Below are positions 44,968 to 57,200 of a stretch of DNA of 64,000 nt, one piece after another. The stretch is from positions 46,194,230-46,258,229 of the forward strand of contig CM051516.1 of assembly GCA_028015205.1 (NCBI GenBank), written 5' to 3'. This DNA is from Mytilisepta virgata. Its lineage: Eukaryota > Mollusca > Bivalvia > Mytilida > Mytilidae. The notes beneath the pieces are model-generated. The model had not been told where the DNA came from. It did not search any database and was given only the letters and a program-made list of their open reading frames with translations. Both the position numbers and the translations under genes were made by a program. Position 1 is the first letter of the stretch. Each line of letters begins with the position of its first letter.

Positions 44968-45236
44968 TCACTGCTTATATATATTAGACATATTTCTAAT
45001 ATGTTGAAATAATGTAAGGACATCAGGAACAGTTAACGCGAAGAATATACAACACAGTAAGACAATTCCCGCTGAACCAATGTAAGTTGCCGATGGTCTC
45101 GGATCTGATGCACAGTTCAGTTTTCTCCGGAATGAATTTGTTGATTTCTTGTCAACTGTTAGTTCTTTTTTCGTTTTTTCTACAGTCTCTGCTAACTCCG
45201 ACGGTGAATAAGTTACTGGGGTGTTTACCGTAGATT
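44968..45236 (-). CDS. Sushi gene last exon: linker, transmembrane helix, tail
   Basis: Acceptor tttcag on the minus strand; TGA stop at 44968-44970. Encodes TYSPSELAETVEKTKKEL, a basic stretch, then DPRPSATYIGSAGIVLLCCI and FFALTVPDVLTLF, a single membrane helix, ending NMSNIYKQ. RPSA--IG--GI followed by a hydrophobic run recurs, from memory, in mollusc membrane proteins of this kind. Confidence 0.8.
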
Positions 45237-48200
45237 CTGAAATTAAACCAGTCTAAACTACAATTACTGTCTATGTTTGTCAATGGGAAACCTTAAACAT
45301 CATTTGATTAAAAAACGAATACAATGTACAGTGAAGATTCCAAAAATGTTTCACAGAAATCCATTCACTGGATTAGGAGTTGCAGACCGGCATGCCTACC
45401 CCCACAATGGCAATGTAAACTGAAGATTCTCTGAAAGTTTCGCAGAAAAACATTCACTGATGTAAGATTAGTTTAGATACATAGAATATGTGCGGACGGA
45501 CAGCGGAAGAACTGAATGGCCCATCTATATTTAAGTTCAAGATGAGTTTAAACTGTATAGTATTAATCATTAATGGTATAGGATTCGCGGATCTTAACTA
45601 CCAAGAAAAGTGTGAAGAGTTTAATTTTACATTGAAAACGTTGTCCGATGTTTATCATGGCGTTATTATAAATATTTCATTTAATTACCATCCTTCATGC
45701 AAATGACCGGGATTCCATCCCAGGTTCCGTCTGATCTGCAGGTGCGATTGTAATTTCCAGCTCTGATTGGAAACCCCGTTTTACAAGAATAAGTGGCTGT
45801 ATCTCCGGGGTGCAATCCGGTCATTGTATATGTTGCATTATAAACCTCACCAGGATCTGTACACTGTATAACTGAAAAAAAAAGAATTTTTCACGAAATT
45901 TATAAGTAATGGCCACTGTTTGAAGCAAGTTGTGATTGTATATCTAAACGTGATTTATAACAATACAATTCACAATGAATTGCATTTCATGATATCGGGC
46001 ATAAAATTCAAGTGTCGAAAGGAAACCTTCATCGCCAATTCAAATTACAGAGACAAGTTTATAAAATTAAACGACCATTCATCTTCGAATTTGTGCTCTA
46101 AATGAAGGAAATACAATACTGTGGATTCATCAAAGTTCGTTGTTTACCAATTATCGTGGTTTTCGTGGTTCCCAGTAAACCACGAATTTTAATATCCAAC
46201 GAAAAATAATATTTTTACTTGAACTTAAACACACTCAAGTTTGAAACCACGGAGTTTTGATGTACCTACCCGAGACATTGAACAATTGCGTTTTTACAGC
46301 ATGTACTTGGATACTGACATATGATGAGTCAGCTATATCCACAGAGGATACAGTGTGTCATGCCATTTTGTCTTTGGCAACATATAAACGCTCAAATAAT
46401 TTTATTTAAAAATATTTAGACTTGTAAATTGACGCGGAATTCACCCCCGGCTTTTTTTTTTAAAAAAAAATTCAAACATTCAAGAAAAACATTAACTCTA
46501 ATTAGGCCTAAACAATACAGACTTTCTCAAAAATTACAGTAAAAAGATAATAAAGCAGAAATTATTGAAATTATTGTAATCGGATTAACAATATGAATGT
46601 ATATGCCCCGAGGTATTTGATGTGATTGCAATTTTGTCAATATATATTTTCACACCTGATTAACCGAACAAGTAAATAATTACGGATTTTTTTAATGTTG
46701 TTAAATTTCATGACAAGCTTTGTTTTGTTCAAAATTTGAAGAATCTGTTTGTTAGAATTTTATTTCATAAGCGCTTAAAAACAGTACTTTACTGTACAAT
46801 ATCAATGTCTGATAGACACGTTTTGTCGCAGTTCATGATATCTGATGTGTCAAGCCACGAATTTCAGTATTTCAACAACTTTTTGTATATTTTTTTCTAA
46901 GCCAGCCAATTTACATATACCACGAAATGTCTTTTTTCTCTATCGACGAAAACAAATGAAACCACAGTATTGGAAACTACCAAATGACAGGTAGTGATTA
47001 GATAAAACTCTATATGGTGAAATCAGACGGATTATGGGGAGTAAAATCTGCTTTTGAAATCCCAAAAATGACAACCTCTGTTAAAGTTAAGTCTGAGGTC
47101 CTTTTGTTGGTTGTCAGACCGCACTACATATATAAAACTGGAACATTTTCTTGCAGATTTTATCCAGAATCCGGATTTTTTAGAGTTGTAATACCAATAC
47201 ATCTATTTTGTACATTAAGTAAACCTTGTATGCTTCACATTTACAGCTACTTTAATGTAATAAAAAGATAACGCAAGTTTTAAACAGCTAACTATTTCTT
47301 TAATTTTTCACCGTCAAAATGTTCGCCGGACTACCTGACAAATATTAACCCAGAACTGTGCATTTTGAGCAAGGAATTCAAGATATCCGAGTTTATTTTT
47401 TTTACGACTGAGGCGATACTGAGGTATCATCCCTCTCAGTCCCAATGGTGTGACTTTGACATGGCGTTTTTGTGTTGAAATTTTCCGTTGAAAAAAGTTT
47501 TGACATTCTACTAAAAGTAGGCTTTAGTACTTATTCTTTAGCTTTCCAGATTTTTTTACTAAAACTCTCTGATGCAGATTAATTCAGAAATGCGCATTTT
47601 CGCATGTGGTTCAAGATATCAGAATATATTTTTCAAATACATGTAGTATACAAGATCATACTCAAACAAACTAGAGGAAATCCCAGGTTCGGTCCGACTG
47701 ACACATTCTTTTCGGGCCTATTTTTGTCGATTGCTCAAAATGTGTTGATACTTATCTTTGGCTTTCAAATGTTTTGGTCACGAGCATATCTTATACAGCT
47801 GAATCTAGAAAAGTGCATTGTACGCAAAGGATTCTGGGGTATCTGAAATGATCTTTAGGAGAAGACTTCATAAGTTTTTTGTAAATTGTGTCTCATCCTT
47901 TTTGCATCTTATTTTGCAAATAAAATATGTTTAAACTAGAATACTGACAATGTCAGAAAGGGCCACACCGGCTTGTGTGATTGAACTCATTGGAATCAAA
48001 AAAGCTTCAATATATATATATTCCCCAAACAGTGTTTTCCGATTTTCCTAAAAATCAAAAGGAATCTTCCTCTGATCATGTCCAACACTGTGTATAAAAT
48101 TTATGAAAATCTGTGAAGGCAATCTGAAGTAATCAAATGACATAGTGTTAATTCTCAAAATATGCATTTTTTCATATAAAAACTAAGTTTTTCCCAAAAC

Positions 48201-51200
48201 TTGTCCGATTTTCCTAAAAACCGAAAGAGACCTTCCTTTGGTCAAGTCCGATATTGTGCATAAAAATCATAAAAATCCGTGAAGGCAATCTTACGTTATC
48301 GCACGGAAAAGAAATGCTGACGGACAGACGGACGGACGGATGGACAGATTTCATGGCAGAGCCCTAACTAATGATCTTTCCAATAGTATACATGTTCATA
48401 CATGAACAGACGAGAGGAACTCCATCCCAGGTTCCGTCTGACTGACATGTTCGTTGTAAATATCCAGCTTCATGCTTATAGCCATTATTACATTCGTAAG
48501 TAACTATTGATCCTACAGATAATCCATTAAATGATGTACGGTTGGCATTTGCAACTTCTCCCGGGTCTGCACACTGAATAACTGGAATTGAGAATAATAC
48601 AAAAGTAAAATGTAACACAAAATTGTATTCTAGTTGTGTTCTAAGAAGTAAAGCTTAACTGGAAGATAACGAATAAAAGCTATCTAAGAAGGAGAAAAAG
48701 CAAGAATTTGGAAAGTAATATAGTTTATAGTTTCTTAGAAAAAACTAGCAAATTATAAGCCTTGTTAGAGATAATTCCGAAATTTCTCTGATTTCAGAAT
48801 TGTATTGGGCCATTATAACTCACATAGCGCATACCATTTATATAAAATTGGAAAATGTTACTAATCTATCTATTATATGTTTAATTTCTACGACGAAAAC
48901 CTTATATACTTCATTTCTACATATACTATATATAAAATATAATGTATATTTTTTTCTTATTTGTGTTGTATAGTTGTAAACAATGTCCACTAATTATGAA
49001 TAGTCTATTAACAACAACTACTTGGTAAATAAGACAAATTTGTGTCGTCACCTTTCATTGATAATCGCCAAAATGTTCACTAGCATATCTGATGAAAATT
49101 CATCAAACTATGCGCACTTTACACAAGGAATTCAAGAAAAGCAAGGGTATTTTCCTACAACGGAGGTGACACGGCTGTGTCATCTCTCCTAAGGAGTCAT
49201 CTCTTCGGCTATGCCATAATTTTTGGATAATTGTATAATTCACTTGATAAAATTAGGAAATTATACTGAAAGAATGGTTTTCAACTCCATCAGGCAGAGT
49301 TGATCTTACTTTTCAATATAAATTCCAGCTCCGTTTTGTTCTTTTGCTCAAAATGTGTTAGTGCATATTAGTGGCCTACCACATTTTTGGTCGCGAGCAT
49401 ATCTGGTGAAAATATAGAAATGTGCATTGTAAGCAAAGACTGGATCTATCTGAAATGGTTAGTCCAATAGTATACCCGAACAAACGAGAGGAACTCCATC
49501 CCAGGTTTCGTCTGACTGACATGTTCGTTGTAAATATCCAGCTTCATGCTTATAGCCATTATTACATTCGTAAGTAACTATTGATCCTACAGATAATCCA
49601 TTAAATGATGTACGGCTGGCATTTGCAACTTCTCCCGGGTCTCCACACTGAATAACTGGAATTGAGAACAATACCAAAGAAAAATGTAACAATATTTTAA
49701 GCCCTAATAGACGGACAAATTTGTCTAGAAGCTACCAACTTAAAGCTATATAATAGACTAAAATTTTAAACGGATAAAGAAATGACGATTTGGAGAGTAA
49801 AGAGTTTTTAGAAGCAAGGCAAATTCCAACCCGTGTTAGAGATAATTCCGCGATTACTGATGTCAGAATTGGCTGGTGCCATAGAACGTTAGACAGTGAA
49901 GACAAAATATATAAAATTGTGAAATTTCACGATTCTGTCCAGAATATCAACATCGAATACAATCATTTTCTAACTGGAAAATTCTTCATGCCTCACTCAT
50001 TAACAATTTATCTCTGAACAAATATATTTTAGCAATGCCCCCCCCCCCCTTCCATCTACTAATAGATAAAAACTACCTAGTTGTGTTGTCTACTTTTCTT
50101 CTGAATGGCCAAAATGATCACAAAAGTTAATTCAGATAAGTGCATCGGATTTGAGGTATCAGAAGTTATTTTTCAAATACATGCAGTATACAAGTTCATA
50201 CCTGTACAAACGAGAGGAAGTCCATCCCAGGTTTCGTCTGACTGACATGTTCGCTGTAAATATCCCGCTTCATGCTTGTAGCCATTCTTACATTCGTAAG
50301 TAACTATTGATCCTACAGATAATCCATTAAATGATGTACGGTTGGCATTTGCAACTTCACCCGGGTCTCCACACTGAATAACTGGAATTGAGAAGAATCC
50401 AAAAGATTATGGGTTCTACTCGAAGGACAAATTGACTGGAAACACACAAACGGAAGCTACCTGATATAATGGAATTGTAAAAGGAGAAAGAAGTGAGAAT
50501 TTGCAGTAATACAGTGTTAACTTCCGAGAAAACCGCAAGCCTTATTAGAGATAAGTTCGAGTATCCTCTGATGTTAGATTCGGCTGGTGCCATTTGAAGT
50601 CAGATAGATCTTTGGCGACGCAGGTAAAAATATGCAATCGGCGTAATTCAAAATAGTACAATCAAACAATGCGCATTTTACACGAATTCAAGAAAAACAA
50701 CGGTATGTTACTACAATGGAGGTGATACGGCTGTTTGTGGATTGTTTTATCCTTCCTAAGTAGTCATCGCTTCGGCTACGCAATGATTTTTGGATACTTT
50801 TGCTAAAATTTTCATTTGATAAATATTGGAAATTATATTGAAGGTAGGATTTTCAACTCCTTCAGGGAGAGTTGATCTTATGTGGATTTCAATAGAGATT
50901 TCAGGTCCGTTTTGTTCTTTTTCTCACAATGTGTTGTGCTTATTTGTGGCTTTTTAAATATTTGATCATGAGCATATCTGATAAATCTAGGAAAGCGCAT
51001 TGTTAAGAAGTTTGTTACAACTGCTCCTGGGTTTGCACAATGAGTTACTGAAACGGAGAAGAATGCAAAAGTAAAATATAACAACATTTTATGTTTTAAT
51101 TGTAATTAAACTTGACTGGAAGCTAACGAATGAAAGCTTATCTGATAGGTAAAAATCATAAAAAGAGAGAGAAGTGAGAATTTGGAGAATAATACAATTT

Positions 51201-54200
51201 AAATTCAAAGCAAACAGCAAATTTAAAGCCTTGTTAGAGATAATTCGGTGATTCCTCTGATGTTAGAATTGACTGATGACATTGGACGTTAGGGATCGCA
51301 CTCCGTACATATAAAATTCGGGACAATTGTCTGTGGAAAACACCAAAAAAAACCTTCTAATAAAAAATAAAATAACTGGTGGACAATGGCAATGTACACT
51401 GAAGATTCCCCGAAAGTTTTACAGAAATACATTTGCTTGTTTAGGAGGAGTTGCGGACGGGCCGTGCCTACCCCCTTACATTACATGAATAAATCGCAAA
51501 TTCCATGTTTGTCTGTGGAAATCCCCAAAAATCATTTTAATAAAAAATAAAATAGTTGGTGCACAATGGCTATGTACACTTAAGATTCCCCGAAAGTTTC
51601 ACGGAAATCCATTCACTGGTTTAGGAGGAGTTGTGGACAGGCCGTGCCTACCGCGCTTACCATACCATATTGTAAAGAAATGACAAAGTCCATGTTTGTC
51701 TGTAGACAACCCCAAAAATCATTCTGATAAAAAATCAAAAAGGTGGTATCTAATGCCACTTTGTACTGAAGATTCTGTGAAATTTTCAATGAAATACATT
51801 CACTGGTGTACGAGTAGTTGCAGTAAATAAGTGTGGACGAACGGGGGAAGAAGTAAATCCCACATAAATATATTTTAAAACAAGATAGGTGGTGCACAAT
51901 GGCAATATATACTGACAATTCCCTGAAACTTTCACACCAATCCTATCACTGGTTAAGAAGGAGTTGCGTACGGAGCATGCGTATCCCCCTTTATGAAATA
52001 ATGGTAAAGTCCATGTTTGTCTGTGAAAAACCCCAAAAGTCATTCTAATAAAAACTAAAATAGATAGTGCACAAACTGAAGATTCTCTGAAAGTTCCAGA
52101 AAAATCCAAGAAAATTGTGAAGAGTTTAATTTTACATTGAAAAAGTTGTCCGATGTTTAGCATGACGTTATTATAATATGTCATTTAATTACCATCCTTC
52201 ATGCAAATGACCGGGATTCCATCCCAGGTTCCGTCTGATTTGCAGGTGCGATTGAAATTTCCAGCTCTGATTTGAAACCCTGTATTACAAGAATAAGTAG
52301 CTGTATCTCCGGGGTGCAATCCGGTCATTGTATATGTTGCATTATAAACCTCACCAGGATCTGTACACTGTATAACTGAGAGAAAAACAACAATATTTTC
52401 ACTAAATTTATAAATAATGGCGACTGTTTGAAGCAAGGTGTGATTGTATACCTAAACGTGATTTATAGTTATAAAATTCAAATGAATCGCATTTCATGAT
52501 ATCGGGCATAAAATTCAAGTGTCAAAAGGAAAATTTCATATCCATTCGAAATGACAAAGACAATTTTATAAAATAAATCGACCATTTGTGTTCGAATTTG
52601 TGCTCCAAATGAAGAGAAAACGTGATTGTAAACTACCGAATGACAGCTAGCGATTAGATAAAACTTTTACATGGAGAAAGCAGAGGGGTTTTTGGGAGTA
52701 AAATGTGCTTTTAAAATCACAACAATTACAATTTCTGTCAGAGATAAGTCTAAGATCCGTTTCTGGGGTATCAGGGCGTTCTCCATATATAAAACGACAC
52801 CATTTTGATTGTAGATTTATTGGGAATCGGCATTTATTAGAATTATACTATCAATGCATCCATTTTTTTTACATTAGGAATACCTTGTATGATGCACATT
52901 TACAATTACTTTTCTCTTAAAAAAGATTAAGCAAGATTCATACAACTAATTAATAACTATATCTTCGTATAAACGAATTTGTGTCGCCTTCTTAATTTTG
53001 CATGGTCAAAATATTCACCAGCCTACCTGATAAAAGTTAATCTAGAACTGCGTATTGTGTGCAAGGAATTCAAGAAATCCGAGCTTATTTTTCTACAACT
53101 GAGGCGATACAGCTATAGGTGAACTTCACGTTACCCAGAGGTACATGTATCATCCCTCTCAGTACCCAATGGTGCAACTTTGACGTGACTTTTTAGATGT
53201 TTGTGTTGAAATTTTTAGTTGAAAAAGTTTTGACATTCTACTAAAAGTAGGGTTTAGTGTTTATTTTTTTGGCTTTCCAAATTTTTGGACTTAAAATATC
53301 TGAAGCAGATTAATTCAGAAATGCGCAATTTTGCAAGGGATTCGAGGCATAAATATTTTCAAACACATGTAGTATACGAGATAATACTCGGAAGAAACGA
53401 GAGGAAGTCCTTTCCAGTTTCCGCCTGACTGACATCTGTTTTGTTCTATTGCTCACAATGTATTGATGCTTATTCGTGGTTTTCCAATGTTTTGGTCACG
53501 AGCATATCTTATAACGTTAAATCTAGAAAAGCGCATTGAACGCAAAGCATTCGGGGATATCTGAAGTGATCTTTCCAATAGTATACAAGTTCATACATGA
53601 ACAGACGAGAGGAACTCCATCCCAGGTTCCGTCTGACTGGCATGTTCGTTGTAAATATCCTGCCTCATGCTTGTAGCCATTATTACATTCATAAGTAGCT
53701 ATTGATCCTACAGATAGCCCATTAAATGATGTACGGGTGGCATTTGCAACTTCTCCTGGGTCTGCACACTGGATAACTGAAATGGAAAATAACAGCAAAG
53801 TAAAATGTAATAACATTTTGTGTTCTAATTGAAGTAAAACCTAAATTGAAGCTTACGAATGAAATCTATCTGAAAAGGAGAAAAACCCGCCGGAATTTGT
53901 AAAGTAATGTACTGTTTAAAAAAGGAGTAAGTTATAATCCTTGTTAGAGATAATTCCGAGATTCCTCTCATTTCAGAATTGGCTGGTGAAATTGGAAGTC
54001 AGTGCGCACTCCATTTTTATAAAGTTGGGAAATGTGACTATTCTGTCTATAATACATTTAATTTCCACAAGGAAAAAACCTATATGCTTCATTTCTACAA
54101 TCTAAATGTATTTTTGTCTTATTTTTTGTATAGTTTTAAGCAATGTCCCCTAATTATTAAGAAGTTTATTGCAACTTCTCCTGGGTTTGCACACTGAGAT

Positions 54201-57200
54201 ACTGAAACGAAGAAGAATCCAAAAATAAAATGTAACAACATTTTATGTTCTAATTGAAGTAAAACTTGACTGGAAGCTAACGAATGAAAGCTTATCCCCT
54301 TAGATTAAAATTATAAAAGGAAAGAGAAGTGAAATAACATAGTTTAAATTCCAAGCAAACAGCAAATTGCAAGCCTTGTTAGAGATAATTCCGCGATTCC
54401 TCTGATGTTAGAATTGACTGATGGCATTGGACGGATCTCACGCCGTACATATAAAATGTAGGACAATTCTGTACATACTTAATACATATCACTATTTTAC
54501 GAGTAATACACTAATTTTCTACCATTTTAGATCACAAATGGTAACCAAAATTATCGGGTTCATAAATAATGCTAAATTAAGAATTCAAGTGAAAAACACT
54601 TATATAGGATATATATACTGTTTCCCTATCAAAAAATGATTTTTTTGAATAATTGCACTGTCATGACGGTAAAACAATGAGTTTCTATGGTTCGACTTTA
54701 ATTTTCGTTTTAAAACATATTTTGTATTATTTTCTTTGTACATATTTACTTTTTCATAAACATTATTATCGATAATCAATCAAAGAAGTGGTACAAACAG
54801 AAATGTTTTACCTTCGGAAATCTGCACTGTTAGCAGAGACCCGAAAGAGATATTTCACATGGCCCCTAGATCAGAAATGGACAGACAACCAAACCACATT
54901 ACAAAAAGAACGTGCAATACAAAAGAAAGAAAACACATGTAAGTGCCTTACTTAAGGAAATGATATGACAACGTAAATAAAGGATAAGTTCAATAATTTC
55001 AAATCCAAAATGCAAAAAAACCTAATATCTAACTGGACCAGATCATCCTAGTGTGCATATGAGGATTTCAGAATGTTTCATATTTCATTTGTTTCTTATT
55101 AACCATTTTAGAGAAGTTGTAATGATATGGTTCATTCCGTAGAGTATTCCAAATTCGACTGCACCATACTAAAGTGCAAGTATTATTGTCATCTATGACA
55201 GAAGTTTCTAGTTTTCTAAATTTAAAACATACTGGTAGTTCATTTGTAAATCGGATTTGCATAATACATTAGTGATTAGACACACTTGTATAGATACATG
55301 CAAAAGCGCAGTTCTTGGATCATCTATCGTAAATTGATGATAGTGACACGACAAGTTTGACTAATACTTTTGTTGTAACTATTATGTTTAATTTTTATAA
55401 TAAATTGTAGAATTGTATATAAATACCTCTAAAGTCTACCCTAATGATAGTTCTCATGGTCAGTCATTACATCTTTAATGTGATTTAGACAAAAAAAGTT
55501 CTTTACCTTTCTGTCAACATTTTATAAAAATTGATTAGAAAGAAATTTTGTAATTATATTCTGAAAAAAATGAAATTACGGGGAAAATATTGGCATAGAA
55601 AACATAACCATAGACTTTTATACCGATGCACATGATAGGAATTCCGCTCCAGTTGCCATCCGATTGACAAACTCGAAAGTGATCACCAGCTGTATAACGG
55701 GTTCCAGGGTTACAGGTATAGTTCGTCGTATCTCCTGGTGTAAGTCCAGTATTGGAAAATGTTGCATTATATACTGCACTTGGATTTGCACATTTGATTT
55801 CTGGAAGCAACAGTACTATTTAAGTATATTTACAACTGACAATAAAGATACGTTAAAAACTGTCGCCGCGATGTGGATGAAGTCGGCTAAAATATAGAAT
55901 AATTAGTTCAATAATTTTTAATTTCAATATAAGCTATTTTATTAGAATTTCGCTTTCAATATTGAAATCTATTTTTCGATACATGTATTGGCAAAAAAGG
56001 CATTTAAGTAAAATCAAGAAATACCAAAGGGATATTCGAAGGACGGAAAACTCGAAACAACTTACAAATGCCAGAGAACAACGAACACAAGACCAACACA
56101 ATACATGCATTACAAATAAAAACCAAAAACATATGAACAACATGGACCCAACCAAAAAACCGGGGGTAGACTCAGGTGCTCCGAAAGAATAAGCAGTCTC
56201 TACTTCCTGCCTGACACCCGCCATGCTGCCCATGTCAAATCCGATATGAGGAAGGGATAAAATCAGTGGAACATTTTCATTTGGGAAACGATTTTTCATA
56301 CCTGTCAACCAAGTCATGATGACGTCCATAAAACTTTATTGAGGATGACACAAACTTAGGAGAAACATACACCTGTCTGAGCACCTTTTCTGTCAGTCTA
56401 GGAAGTCAATGTATATGTCGCAAGCTCTGGAATAACGTATGAGTCGTGAAATATATACTCCATACGCCGGCGCTTCTGTAATATTGCGCTCAAAAATGGG
56501 GAGTTGACGATTGGAAAGTCAAAGTCATCCCGTTTGTCGTAAAGTTTTGTATTCAACCTTCCTCTGGTGTCAATTTTGAGGTGAAGGTAAGATGCAGACT
56601 TGGCAGAGTCTGTAGTATCCTTAATTTCGAGTTCATTGGGATAGATGAGATGCAAGATATTACCAAAAACGTGAATTGTTGAGTGATGAAACATCATCTA
56701 TGTAGCGGAAGCTGAAATAAAAGGTACGGGCTATAACTTTTTTGTTTTAAGAAGCCCGTCAAAGACTTCTGCCTCATATGAGTAAAGGAACAAGTCGGTC
56801 AGGAATAGCGCACAATTCGTACCCATAGGAATGCCAATTGTCTGTTGGAAAACACGTCCATCAAATTTAACAAATACGTTGTTGAAGAAGACAAACAATC
56901 ACTACAAACATGATTACCTAGATATGAAGTAAAAACATCTTTCAAATATAAGGAAAATAAATGGAAATGGTGAGCTGTCAAAAGAGGCATAAAACAACTT
57001 AAATGTACGAAATACACAAGTCAAACAAAACCAAATACAAAATCATAAAAACGACAAAAGTTAAAAGTAAAAATTAGCCAACTTTTCGACCGAAATGCCC
57101 TTGATCACGAACATGATAAAATTAAAAGGTGTTGAATCTTGGAAAACCAGAGCAAGACTGAGTCCGTGCATAGAAAATATAAGCATATCAAGTATAAAGA

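Noticed and set aside
50878..51087. 69-residue minus-strand frame starting MLLYFTFAFFSVSV considered as a signal peptide
   Set aside because: The hydrophobic part is the translated intron before an acceptor; the same intron reading precedes several sushi exons.
51613..52184. Minus-strand frames of 101 and 132 residues
   Set aside because: They cover tandem intron copies and overlap each other in different frames; no sushi signature.
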